DNA from: Icerya purchasi
Lineage: Eukaryota; Arthropoda; Insecta; Hemiptera; Monophlebidae
NCBI GenBank assembly: GCA_039619475.1
Contig: CM077116.1
Span: forward strand, 28,593,191 to 28,657,190
Length of the DNA stretch: 64,000 bases
Reading direction: 5' to 3'
Part shown: piece after piece, positions 47,210 to 59,500 of the stretch
How positions within the stretch are numbered: position 1 is the first letter of the stretch
Layout of the letters: every line of letters begins with the position of its first letter
Notes under the pieces: model-generated
Databases searched by the model: none
What the model was told of the DNA's origin: nothing
What the model saw: only the letters and a program-made list of their open reading frames with translations
Position numbers and translations under genes: made by a program

Positions 47210-48114
47210 CAAATGTTGTCTCATAAAGACAGAGACCAACGCTGGCGTCGCGCACCGCATCGACTTGACGAATATATTCGCATCTAGATCAATCTTTTGG
47301 CTACAAAATGAGACCAATTTGAAATTTGTAACTTAAAAAGTTGCCCAAGTTATGAGCATTTTACGCGACCTACTTTGTTCTGATCCTACGGGTTTTTTAA
47401 ATGTACGCGCGCGAATTTTTTTGACTTTTTTATTTTTTATTTCATGAAGAATTTAATTGGCTACAAAATGGGTGCTTGCTGAGGTCTGCTGCAGGTCGAA
47501 AATTGAATGAGTTATGACGATTTTACTGAAGTGAAATGAAGATGAAAACTTGATTTTTTTACGAGTACACCTTTCATTTCAAGAAGTACAAAATCACACG
47601 AAATCGGAAATACCATCGCCTAAACTTAAACCACGTTCGAAATAATGTCCTTCGTTTTTGATACATTGGCGCATTCGATCCTGCCACTTCACAGTTATCG
47701 TTTTTCTTAATTCTTCTTCGGGCGTTGCTCTTCAGGCGATTCTTGGGCCCGGAGGAAGTGCTTATACCACCTCAAAATTGTACTCCGATATGAAACATCA
47801 TCTTTAAACAATTCCGTAAGTTCTCGGAGAATTTCCATGCCGGACAAACCACGCCGAACAGAATACTTGATCGTGTAACGCTGATACGTTTCAACACTCG
47901 CGCTACTCATATTCACATACGTAAAAAAACCTGTAGGGTTAACGCGCGTACACACCTCCTCTAAACTCGCACTGCACGACGATTACTGAATGGATTCCGT
48001 TACTTCTTATTGCTATAGTGAGAGAAATTAATGCTTTACACGATGGCATAGGTGCCAAGTCGATTCGATGCGCGACGCCAGCGTTGGTCTCTGTCTTTAT
48101 GAGACAACCTCTGT
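47210..48114 (-). mobile_element. Tc1/mariner-like deletion derivative, 905 bp
   Basis: Terminal inverted repeats of about 59 bp (47210-47268 and 48056-48114) share GTTGTCTCATAAAGACAGAG and onward to CGACTTG with about five mismatches. TA flanks both sides (47208-47209, 48115-48116). The minus strand encodes the N-terminal DNA-binding part and the last part of a mariner-like transposase with the catalytic core deleted. Long conserved repeats around a deleted gene are what a transposable non-autonomous copy needs. Confidence 0.93.
47560..47955 (-). pseudogene. mariner-like transposase, N and C termini fused by deletion
   Basis: The minus-strand frame from 47955 reads RYTIKYSVRRGLSGMEILRE and then VSYRSTILRWYKHFLRAQES. 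This is the helix-turn-helix DNA-binding domain of mariner-family transposases, normally followed by a GRP linker. At about 47705 it jumps, in a shifted frame, to ITVKWQDRMRQCIKNEGHYF, the usual last residues of the protein, ending near 47620. The complete DDE/D core (about 250 residues in the family) is missing. The protein cannot cut DNA but a DNA-binding peptide could in principle be made. Confidence 0.82.
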
Positions 48115-48116
48115 AT

Positions 48117-49167
48117 ATATATAATCACAAAACACAATTTTACATAATTTTATTGGGTTACTCAATTTTTTTAAATGTTTTTTTTTTTTTTGAAACAACA
48201 ACTTCGGTGTGAAATAAAAATAAACAGACTTTTGCGATGTAAATTTAAGAGTTCCGTTAATGTTAGTAATACGAAACGGATGAAGATGATTAATATTAAT
48301 AATTGGTAAAATGCAATATCGGGTTTTTTTTTTGTTTTTTTTTTTTTTAAATTACAAATCAGCAACTCTACATCATTTAAAATGTGACATAACTGGATTG
48401 AATTACTTCTAATATATTTTATTTTGTTTTTTTTTTTTTATTTTTATGGCCGGGCCTTAGTTAACTATCAAGTCATTTGGCCACCAACCAGTTAATTTCT
48501 TCTAATAATATATATTCGTTATTTTATTTTTATTTTTCTTTCGTATCTAGCAAGTTTATTTGGGGATACGTTCATTGAAGTTTCTTCTGTTAACTATAAT
48601 TTTAATTATATATTTAATTCCTTGACGAAGCTACCTAGGTTCCAAAAAAAAAGATATCGAAAAAGACAAATAAATGCACAAAAATTTTTAAACACATAAA
48701 TAGACACATTTATATTAATGCTGAGCGAGAAATATATACGATATTACAAATTAAGAGTAAAAACCCTCATTCGTTACCACCCGGAAGAGTAGGTCAAGTA
48801 GTAATGTTTTGTTCGGCCAGTATATCCCGCAGCGCACATTGGCACTTGAAATATTTCATTCGTGCTGGGTTAATAATTGACGCGGCCAAGAAAAAAAAGT
48901 ATTTTTGATACATGCATTTTTACACTTGTTTTTTTTTTTTTTACATACGCGTGGTTTTCGTTAAACTCTATTGCGTTTATGTTCGATTTTTTCTATTAAT
49001 TCTTTTTTAAACTGATTTGCTACTTTTTCCATTTCTTTACTCATTTCCACGTCCGAAGGCTTTTTGGTTATAATGAATTATAAAATTACACAATTTTTAG
49101 AATAATCCCGGTTAATTGGTGTAAATTTATTTTTTCTATATCTATTTTTTTGAGATAACATTTTATT

Positions 49168-49220
<53 letters not shown>

Positions 49221-51081
49221 CTTTAAATGTTTTTACACTATTTAGTTGCTGTTTCATTCGATGCACGTTTCTGGTATTTAGCATATTCGCGTTTGTTACA
49301 TTTCGTATTATGCGTTAATCAATCTTTCAGCCTGGTATAGTTTTATCTTTTATCATTTCAATTTTCTTGCATTTATTATTTCTTTAAATTTATCCTTAAT
49401 TTTTCATGCCAAGTTTTTTTGATTTAATTATTCTTAATTTATACTCTAGTTTGTCTTTTTTACAAATTCTCATGGGTTTTGTCGTATGGTTCGCTTTAAT
49501 TTTAATATTTTTCCTGCATATTATTTCCCAACTGATGAAAAAATTTTATTATACCTTTTTCTTTAGTAAAAATATGATCGATTAGAGTTTTATTATAAAA
49601 CTTATTTTAGTTCGTATCCCTTTTCCCCCATTATTGTTTTGTAGGTTTTTGATTTCTATCTTATCAACTTTTATGCTTGTGTATTCCTTATGCACATAAT
49701 TGTTTTATTTTAAAATTTACTTTAGTTGTTTTTTTTTTTTACTTTTTATCACCCACACGCCAAGTGCTAGATAGCCCCACAGAGCTAGTCGCAAACTTAC
49801 GGAAGAAAAGGAAAAAAAAATATCTTTACTGTTTCTGGATGGTATCTATATTTATATACATATAACTCGATCTTTCGGACCCCGCAATGGCGATAACTCC
49901 AATTACGGCTTTCTATAATTTTTATAGAAGATTCTATTTAATCAACTATGTAATTTTTAATTTACGGTTGGCGACGTAATTTTTAATTGTATTATGACTC
50001 ATGTTGCAACTCGTAGCGTCAAAATGACGGTCACTAACATATACATCGAATTAAATGTAAATGATCGCATCGTGTATTTGAAAAAGAAGACTTAGCAGCA
50101 AAAAAAAAACTGTAAAGTCATAATTCTGCCGACCGTGTTATGTGATAGTAGTGAAATATGGTTAATCATGAAAAAATATTTACAAAGTTGAGAGTCTTCA
50201 AAAAATGGTCGAAAAATATTTAAAATAAATTAGAAAAATTTTATTTTGAACGATAGGGTACTAAACTTAGCAGTATGATGGTAAACGCATGAATTGATTA
50301 AAGCACGTTATAACATGATTGTATACCAAAAAAAAATACTGGTCAGAATACTGCAAACAAAAAAGCGAGACATGCCGAGAGAGACACACACCGCGATTCA
50401 AAAACAGCTTGGCAAGGAAGCATGTTAAACAGAAAAGAATGAAACCTAAACTTAAAAAACATGGTAAATAAGTTAACCCCTACATCTTGAAATAAAATGT
50501 AAGAAGACTCTATATATATAATCATTACTTGTTACAATTTATTTTTACGATTATTCCGCGGTTACAAATATTTCAAAAGAAATACCATTAATGTAACCGA
50601 ACAAATTTTTATGCATGACGGTGAAATTGAACTGAATTTCACAACGCAACTATCAAATCATCATATTTGCTTAATCCCATATACACAAAAAACACACGCG
50701 TGATATGAATTTTATATTTCCTGGAGCATATTTTTGTTTTTGTACAATTATTCATATAACGAGTAAGTTAAGGCTTTTCTATTTCAAAAGTGATCACTTT
50801 GTAAAATAGTTGAGAAGTACGATGCCTGCTAATCAAAAATAATTTTTATACAAGAAGCTTAATGCATGCGTACATATATCGCAGCCCGACAAACTCTAAA
50901 CAAAACGCAAATAGCTTCTTACATAAAATGTTACATAAAACCCAATTTTCTTTCTTTTTACTGTTTTAACGTTGGCAATTACTTTATTCTCGTTGCAGAA
51001 TAAATATTGTTGTAACCTGCATTAAAAGCGATTTGTACACATACACGTTTTTTTAAAATTAATAATTATTTTTTATAACAG
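48117..51081. other. no gene recognised; (ATT)n at 49164-49220
   Basis: T-rich and AT-rich DNA upstream of the first recognised exon, with T-runs at 48177-48191 and 48326-48348. If the exon at 51082 has an upstream partner further left, this is intron. No convincing coding exon was seen. Confidence 0.45.
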
Positions 51082-51312
51082 AGACAGTTAATTGCATACC
51101 TGGTCCGGACGATGTACTCTGCCTGAAATTTAAGATGTCAGATGATCTGTTAATGACGGAAATCATTTCAGCCATAATTTGGGTGAATAAGTATCAGCTA
51201 GGTATTACCAGTGATCAAATTCATTCGGTGTTTTCTATTTACGAAATGTTCCAATGGAATGTACGGCAACCGTTTAATAAAACGTATAACGCACAAAAAA
51301 TATTTGAAAAAG
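51082..51312 (+). CDS. activin/inhibin-beta-like propeptide, internal exon
   Basis: The exon begins after the acceptor TTTTTTATAACAG and ends at the donor AAAAG|GTAACA. The single open frame starts and ends in phase 1. It encodes TVNCIPGPDDVLCLKFKMSD, then LLMTEIISAIIWVNKYQLG, a beta-rich stretch and AQKIFEK. The order Cys-x-F/K-x-F...S, then a SA.(L/I)WV strand followed by a hydrophobic SIYEM strand, resembles the arm domain of TGF-beta propeptides, nearest to activin/inhibin-beta chains (CF-F, A-LW). The propeptide folds around the growth-factor dimer and keeps it latent before furin cleavage. The next exon (62080) has matching phase and continues the domain. Signal-peptide exon and mature-ligand exon are not in view. 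Family call is by motif, not by search. Confidence 0.6.
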
Positions 51313-51473
51313 GTAACAATTTTCTCTCACTCGTATAATATGTTTTTTTTAAAAAAAATACTGTTTATAAAATTGCGTGATTTACTAGAACAAATTTATA
51401 TTGAAACGGTGTATACCTATGTATATATAAAAAGGCAAAGAGAAAACAGTTCAGTACCTCTTTCACCTCTGTT

Positions 51474-51753
51474 CAAGGGCGTCGCCAGCCGATGAGCCAG
51501 GGAGGGACAAAATGAGTTGCCAGTCGCCAGGGGGGCGGCAAGATGATAGAAAGAGGATATGAGTTATAAGAAAAATAAAATTTATAAGTTGTGAAGGCTT
51601 AATATTTTATTAAACAAGAATAAAATCTTAATTAAAACATAAGTTTTCCAAATTGTCCATGAATACTCATCAATGCTAGTTGATTAAAAAGTTTCAAGGC
51701 TCGGGGGGGGGGGGGCAGCTGCCCCTCCCTGCCCCCCGCTGGCGACGCCCATG
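51474..51753. mobile_element. hAT-type MITE, family 2, copy 2
   Basis: 280 bp with the same ends as the copy at 9418-9695 (CAAGGGCGTCGCCAGC ... GCTGGCGACGCCCATG). It is flanked by an exact 8-bp duplication CCTCTGTT (51466-51473, 51754-51761). It lies about 160 bases downstream of the 51082-51312 exon. Confidence 0.95.
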
Positions 51754-52260
51754 CCTCTGTTTATTAACCGATTTTCTTTTTAATTATTTAGTAACTATTG
51801 ACGATCTTTAGTGTTACCAGTAAAAAAATGTTGGTAATAGTTTTTTTTCTCATTTAAATAAAAAATTAATACAAAAAATGGAAAAATAAATCACTATAAC
51901 CAGTAAATCTGTTCTAATTAAAATGTTTCAATTTTTCTTAATAATCATCATTATTGTTTTTTTTACAATGTGCTAAGTCTTAAGGTGGCATTTAATATCA
52001 ATAAATGAGGGTATTTAAATTGTGATTTACTGTTATTTTATAATTTATTTTTTATTCAATTATAATGGTACTGAACTGTTTTGTATTGTAGGTATATATA
52101 AAAGTGTATGTTCTCAGATATATAATGATCGAATATATAATAGTAGAAATTTTTTTTTTTTTTTGAAATATACAAATTCATATATGTTTCCCTCAAATTT
52201 TTAATAATAATTATGGTAAAATTGCGACCAATGGGTGAACACTAGTAAACAGAAATACGT

Positions 52261-52263
<3 letters not shown>

Positions 52264-52302
<39 letters not shown>

Positions 52303-52429
52303 GAAGTAAAAATGAATAAACCAACATGTTTCACAGAAACAAACAACGAAATATGTAGTACGAGTATTTTTGCTTTGTTGATATTAGCACATTTCCGTTT
52401 ATGTGTATTATTTCAATATATATGTGTGT

Positions 52430-52462
<33 letters not shown>
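52264..52462. repeat. two (TA)n microsatellites
   Basis: (TA)n runs at about 52264-52296 and 52431-52462, about 135 bases apart. Confidence 0.95.
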
Positions 52463-52465
<3 letters not shown>

Positions 52466-52497
52466 AGTACGGAAATTGGCGATATAAATAATTTTAA

Positions 52498-53224
52498 GGG
52501 GTTATACTACTTTGAGGCCCTGAAAAATTAACCTTTTTTAGGAATTTTTGTCTCGAAACTACTCAATGGATTTGAATGAAATTTTCAGGCTTTATTTTAT
52601 ATGTTTTAAGGCATACAAAAATATTTTTTATATGACTTTAAGATACAAAATTGCATCGTGACACTAGGTAACTGAAACACATTTTTTCCGAGAAAAAAAT
52701 CGGTGCACACTGTAGCAAATTCTGTATACCACTTAGAACAAAAAAAAAATCTCATTAATTTAAATTTAAATTAGTTTTTCTTTGGAAGTACATAGGGTTT
52801 TTAATTTTATTCAAAAATTCGGAAATTAACAGCAGCTTGAACTATTTTTTTTTTATTTTTGAGAAAAAATCGACCTTAAATAGTTTATTGCAAGTGTAAT
52901 TATTTATTAATCTTAAAAACCTTTTGTACTTCCATAGACAATCTATCTGAGAAGCTATAGTTAAAATTTGAAGTCAGTCCGATGAAAATTGAACGAGCTA
53001 TGATGTACACTAATTTAGAAAACATAGTTTTGAGAAAAACACATTTAAAGTTTCAAAAAGCGTTTACTATATGACAAAAAAGTCTTGGAAAATATGGCGA
53101 AAATGTTGTTTATCGAATTTTTTTCCACAAAATAACGTTTGAACATCATTCTTAAATAGTTAATGCATCATTTAGGCCAATAAAAAAAAAAAAATGTGAA
53201 AAAAAAATTGCAAGGTAGTTTAAC
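52498..53224. mobile_element. probable TIR element, unclassified
   Basis: Preceded by TTAA (52494-52497), the left end reads GGGGTTATACTACTTTG. The right end in reverse reads GTTAAACTACCTTG (53211-53224), 12 of 14 alike over the shared core. The interior is a run of AT-rich sentences (TTTTCTCGAAACTACTC, GAAATTTTCAGG) with no coding frame. TTAA would suit a piggyBac- or Kolobok-type insertion, but the right boundary is not clean. Confidence 0.45.
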
Positions 53225-53857
53225 AAATTTCTTGTTATTTACCTTTGATGATTAATACATCTACACCCTAGATTCGGTAGCTTAGCGCATTATCAAAAGC
53301 CATTGAGTACTAATTGTCAGTGAAAAGATGTGATCACATAGAAAATTTCTGCTGCAGACAGACATCAAATAATTACACTAAACGGTAACCTCTGTGATGG
53401 ACGTAAATAATTACTGACTAAGCAAATCGCAGTTTATGCATATAATTAGCATTCATTTTTTCTTACTCATAATCCTTAACGTTGTTTTCCATTAATGTAA
53501 ACGTTAAAGACTTATTGCAAAGAAAAAAAAGGGGTGGGATTTTTTTTCTTCATTGAAAATTTAGTTCATTTCATTGATAAATAAGTGTGTGTGAGATCCT
53601 GTTGTTGGACGGGGTTGAATACCCCAGCAATGGACCATCGCATGCGAAGCACGCATCTTCCTCGTAGATCATGCCCATTCGAAAGGGGGGGAAACGAAAA
53701 AAGATCGGAAAGAAATCTTACCAGGGCAGTCAAATGGATCGTGTCAGTCATTGTGTTTTGAAAACGTTAAAAAATCGGTCGTAAAGAAAAACTAGTCCAT
53801 TAAGTTTTGAGTTGAACGTTCTCACAGTTAAGAGTCATATTTGCTCACATTTTGAAA

Positions 53858-54685
53858 AATCGATTTTGCCGTGCGGAAGAGTAGTATCATCGAGTATTTC
53901 AATTAATTTGAACTCAGTCATCGTGAAACCGATGAAAAAAATCGGATTTGAATTAATCCTTCTGTCGTAATAATCAGCAGCCGAAACGTTAACGGAATGC
54001 CGGATCAGCATCGCGCAGCATCATCCAGCCCATCCGACAACTACTGATACATAAAATTTTCATATTTATACGTTTCATAATAATCTTGTTATGTAGATAT
54101 ATTCGGTCGTATTTGTAATTGTATTTCAGCGGTCGACCATTCTAGCAATATCGGTGTGAAACAAATTTAATATAAATTTTCTAAAAAACATAAATCAATA
54201 ATAATAATAATAACAGTAATCGTTAAAAACATCCGCGGTAAGTTAGACATTGTAGTGGCATCCCTGTAGACAATCGATTTTGCCGTGCGGAAGAGTAGTA
54301 TCATCGAGTATTTCAATTAATTTGAACTCAGTCATCGTGAAACCGATGAAAAAAATCGGATTTGAATTAATCCTTCTGTCGTAATAATCAGCAGCCGAAA
54401 CGTTAACGGAATGCCGGATCAGCATCGCGCAGCATCATCCAGCCCATCCGACAACTACTGATACATAAAATTTTCATATTTATACGTTTCATAATAATCT
54501 TGTTATGTAGATATATTCGGTCGTATTTGTAATTGTATTTCAGCGGTCGACCATTCTAGCAATATCGGTGTGAAACAAATTTAATATAAATTTTCTAAAA
54601 AACATAAATCAATAATAATAATAATAACAGTAATCGTTAAAAACATCCGTGGTAAGTTAGACATTGTAGTGGCATCCCTGTAGAC
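53858..54685. repeat. 414-bp direct tandem duplication
   Basis: Two head-to-tail units (about 53858-54271 and 54272-54685) are identical by eye except for one base (ACATCCGCGG versus ACATCCGTGG, near 54236 and 54650). Each unit contains GCGGTCGACCATTCTAGCAA (54129 and 54543), an (AAT)n tract, ATCCGYGG and ends with GTGGCATCCCTGTAGAC. Those blocks recur in the insert at 13207-14220. A 60-codon minus frame crosses the junction and has no recognised motif. Confidence 0.95.
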
Positions 54686-54978
54686 TTAACAGAAACAAAA
54701 AGAACATTACAAATTATTTGCAATCTCAGCGATTCACTGCAATAGAAAACCGAGTGCCGCTGTATTTTGCACAGCTCTGTTCATTCCGTACACAAAGAAT
54801 TGTATAAATCCAGTAAAAACGCCATACATACAGATAAACTCACCCTCTCTTTTATCATTAAGCCAGTAAATTCTTACTGAAAAAGACAATAACTATTAGC
54901 CGATTGATTTACTTCTTCCCAAAACAATAAAGTCTATATAATGTCTGTAGCCGTAGTTCCGTTATAGATCGTTTAGAA

Positions 54979-56492
54979 TAGGAGTTCCCAACCAGGGGGG
55001 TACGCCTCCCTAGGGGGCATAGAGAGATGTCAAGGGAGGCGTGAAAGAAAAATTAATTTAGCGCGTAAATTAAATATCGGACGAGGGGTGTTCAATAAAT
55101 AATGTGACATGCTTTCGAAAATGACCTTTTAGGCATCTAAAAATTTTCACAAATAGTCAGCAAAGTAAAATTATCACAATTGTTTGCATTAGTTGCGATG
55201 AATCCACCGACATCGTTAATTGTGCACAGTTAATAGTTTTTGTTCATTATGTCAGTGAAGATCACATTGAAGAAGAGATTTTGTACTCCCAATCTTTGAC
55301 AGCAGGCACTAAATCTGAAGATATATTTAATCAATATCTGATTTCATCAAAAAAAAAAATGATTTGGATTGGAATAAACTCATTGGACTTTCGTAAACTA
55401 CATCGAGAGTAGCGCTTTGAACAGTCGATTATTTAGTTTACTTTGCAAAGGTCTTGATTCTGATCACAGAGTCCCTCTATTTCACACAGAAGTACGCTGG
55501 TTGTCTAAGGGCAATATGTTGGCTCGCCTTTATGAATTGAAAGAAGAGCTCATCCTCTTTCTTGAGTTCAAAGAAAAAAAAAAGAGATTTTTTGCTAATA
55601 TTCAACAATGAACAATTTCAATGGAGGTTGACCTATTTAACTGATATATTCGATGCCTTTAATCAGCTAAACTTGAAGCTTCAAGGCAGAAACGGCACTG
55701 TAATAAGTAACTATGATCATATTCAAGGGTTCATATCTAAGCTTCAACTTTGGAATCAAAAGTTATCTGCTGAAAATGTAATAATATCTTTTTCTCGACT
55801 ATTCGAAGCAATTAAAAATAAAAAAACTGGACGAAGATTTGAAAGTTGAAATACAAACTCATTTATAAGCCATGGAAGACGAATTTCACTGATACTATCG
55901 AGACACTAATTCAGAGTCACCAATATGTCACATGACCAGAAACTCATTTGTTGTTGATGTCTTATAATTATCAGAATAAGTTCAGAAAGAATTTCTAGAA
56001 ATGAAGGTTGATTCGACAACGAAAGACGACTTTCATCTCTTGACATTGGAGGAATTTTGGATCAAACGATTTCTTGTTAATTCGAAAGTTGCCTCTCTTG
56101 CTTTGTGAATACTTATTCCTTTTTATTCGACTTACTTATGTGAGACAGGGGTTTCAGCTCTGGTTTTAATTAAAACTAAGCAGCGAACTCGTCTTGCCAT
56201 TGATAGCGATCTGACGATAGCTCTGGCAGAAACTGAACCTAGAATCAATCAACTGGTGCAGAACATGCAAGCTCAAGTATCTCATTAGTACCTTTTAAAT
56301 TATAATAAATTATTTCGATAAAGAACGTTTTACATGTGGTTAAAGTTTATTTTCTATAACTTGAAATTAAAATAAATGTCATTAAAACAATGTGCTTTTT
56401 TTTTTTTTTTAATGAAAAAATTAAGGGGGGGGGCATAAAAATGTTATTTATAATTTGGGGAGGCTCGATGAAAAAAAGGTTGGGAAACTCTG
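54979..56492 (+). mobile_element. hAT element B, copy 2
   Basis: 1514-bp copy in the opposite orientation to 19365-20794. The left end is TAGGAGTTCCCAACCAGG and the right end in reverse is CAGAGTTTCCCAACC. The exact 8-bp duplication GTTTAGAA flanks it (54971-54978, 56493-56500). The first base of the left end is T where C is expected. Confidence 0.95.
55108..56288 (+). pseudogene. hAT element B transposase remnant, copy 2
   Basis: Plus-strand pieces: CISCDESTDIVN, HIEEEILYSQSLTAGTKSED, NDLDWNKLIGL, then a deletion directly to NSRLFSLLCKGL and HTEVRWLSKGNMLARLYELK. After a stop and frameshift in an A-run come FNNEQFQWRLTYLTDIFDAF through FEAIKNKKTGRRFES, then in another frame LDEDLKVEIQTHL. 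The dimerisation end follows, with YLCETGVSALVLIKTKQRTR and QAQVSH. The TEVRWL block that copy 1 lacks is present here, while a stretch that copy 1 partly keeps is missing. The frameshifts after FNNEQ and at RRFES are shared with copy 1. Confidence 0.9.
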
Positions 56493-56500
56493 GTTTAGAA

Positions 56501-59500
56501 CACCGATGGCTTCTCAAGTCTGCTAGTTTTAACGTATTTTTTTTTAAATTTGAATGCTACCAATATCCTCCTTCGATTTTCGATTATCTATAATAAAGGT
56601 TTTTACGCAAGTTTAAGTCAAAATAACCTTTTTCACCGACAAATGCATCATAAAGAATGAAACGACAGAATTATAGCCTTCGTCTCGGAATACATCGATT
56701 TCACCCGAATTTCTACACAAAGAAATGTTCTTCCATGAAGACGTCCCTATCTGTAAAAACTAACATACAAGACTTTCTTCAGCTCACTTAACAGTACCAG
56801 GAAAAGATAATCCTGTTAACCTACTATATGTTTCCAAATGTATTATTTTTCTTTAACATAAACAGAGAAGACTAAAAAATCATGGAAGACTTTGTACCAC
56901 GTTTACTATTAAGCAATCTATCCTGTTCCAGAGCAGGGGGAAAGTATGAAAACAAAAAAGTGTCTACATTTTTAGAGTTTGTTCTGATCGCACGCTTTGT
57001 ATGGTTTTATTAATTTTGAGTTGATCATCTATGCCCGAAAAAATTTCCAAGTAATACATATCGTGTTTATACATTTAAATTCCTTTGTTATTTTTGTATT
57101 TGTTCCAATTACCATATTCTATATTTAACAAACAGTATGTTAAATGATTCTATATTGAAAACGTGTCTCCATACATTTGGATTTTTTTTTCAAATAAATA
57201 AACAAAAAATAGACGAGGAATAACACCGTTTGTATTTTTAAAACATCATAACTACCACACTACTACTACTACTACTACTTTATTATCACATAATACTCTC
57301 GCCATTCTTTCACACTTGGCTTATAACGAAAATTCTTATTTTTGTTGATTCTAGTCTAATTTCGTCCATTTCCAATTTTATATTTTTCAAACTATATTAT
57401 TAATCTTATTCCAACAACCTGTACGACCTGTACGATACTTGACCTCGAAAGCTTTTGATTATTTCCGTTTCCTTTGATAATTTAAGTCGGTCTAGTTTGT
57501 CTCGAAACTTATTTTCAGCCGCGGAACCAGCTGATTCCTTTATACAATAAACGTAAATGCTATTTTGTTGTTATTGTTACGTACCAGTATGTTTTCGCTT
57601 ATTGCGATTTTTTTCAACGCTCCTGCATTTTAAGGATGAACGGAAAAAATTTACACGACGATGAATTTTTCATTCAGGCATTTTTTATGCATAGTCCTGA
57701 ATAAACGAAACCTAAGTTCGGTTTTTCCACATTATTAATGCTCGCAAATGCCTAAACGTAGAACTGCGTGACTCTACGAATAGCGGCTACTTCAATTTTC
57801 GAAGAACATGAGGAGAATATTTCTTTTCGAATAAATAACAAATCAAAGCGAGGGATTAACGAAGAAGGCGACGAGGGGAAAGAAAAATATTTATGGTTGC
57901 TCTTATCGCTAAAGGAATGTATATAAAACAGTACGATAAAACAAACGCAAAGTAATTTATTTACAATCAACGAAACAACGCTCTACCTGTACCCATCATC
58001 ATCTACGTGTGCACACCTGTATAAAGGTGGTAATAGAGCGCATAGTTTTGTATTCGATTAAAACTAAATACACATTTCTATTCACCGTTCATTCACAGAG
58101 ACACATTAAACACATTTCATCGGCTACTGCGTATAAATATGCTCACAGGCTTACTCGCCACACATGTAACCCTATACAAATGTAAAAATCTATTTATACA
58201 CGCGCGTGCTGCTCCAAACCTAACTGCGCTCGTGAACTTTCAATATAGTCTAGCGCTTGCAAAAGGAAAAATGTTAAAATTCTCGGAAAAACTGGTTCGT
58301 TTATGAATTTATTGTAAACACCTATGTGTGCATTATCATTAAACGACAAGTTCAAAAACGAATCGTACAGCAATTTACATAACACGACATCCCTATATAG
58401 AGCAGGGTAGAAAGGCACATACTTTAACTGTAGAGTGAGAGGAGGGGAGCTCGACAACAGCAAAAAATCACAAATATCTTATAAATGATAAGAATTTTTA
58501 TATTTTTTCACAACTGGAGGGGGTGGAGGGTGGGGTATTTGATAGTTCAAAAGTGCTTTTAAGAGGGTCGGCTAGTACACAAGGACCATTTCGGATTTTA
58601 AACACACGCCATGTTTACGAAATATAAAATAGCCGAGTATTTTTAATGTGAAGAACCGCATGTTCTCTCGGTATGCTGATCTCACATACAAGATATGATC
58701 GAAAGTCGCAACAGCTAGCTACAATATAAATATCACAAAAAGAACCGGCCAAACAATTAAGCTAGGAAATAACTTTAATCATTTAAGAGCATTCACAACA
58801 AGTATTTTAGGACATAAAGGAAAAAATTGTACAAAAAAAAAATATACTTACAATTATTGATAAATAATAAATGGTCAAATATGTAATTTGCGATAACATT
58901 TTAGGGAATTCAAACATTACTACCAGCGATATTAGAATAAAACGCAATAATTACGCAGTTGCAACTGCAACCGAGTTAAATAAATTAAAATAGAAAATTT
59001 GAAAAAAACAAACCTTCAGTTCACCATTACTCCCAACACAATGACGACCAGTTTCCGAAGCAGAAAAATGGGACTCTAGTTCCCGAATTGTCAAAATCAT
59101 CGGATCACCGTGTTTTTTATATTACAAGTAGAAAAACCATGAAGAAACCTTCGTAATTTTAAACATTCAACGGCCTAGATTTTAAAAACCATTTAATATT
59201 TCAAGTAGCAAGACGAAAAATTTGAAAAGGTTTCTCATAGTTCGTTTTCCCCGTAGCTAGAGTATAATTCCTTTATTTTTTAATGAAACACGCATTCTCG
59301 TCGCGAGAATACCGAAAAATACGAAATCTCCAAAAATTTAAGAAAAAAAAATCAAATCGGGGAAAAAATATGTAATGAAAAATCAATAATACTTCTTACT
59401 AAACTAACGTGTGCCTGTTAACAATTTTTTCTTTCCTTAATCAGTAGATTTATCTTTAAAAAATTTCATCATCATTCCTTTTCTACATTTGTTGCTCTTC

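Noticed and set aside
4321..59340. Possible diverged repeat shared by 4321-4560 and 59040-59330 (GAATACCGAAAAAT, GGRACTCTAGTT)
   Set aside because: The shared words are short and occur in different order, so chance similarity is likely.
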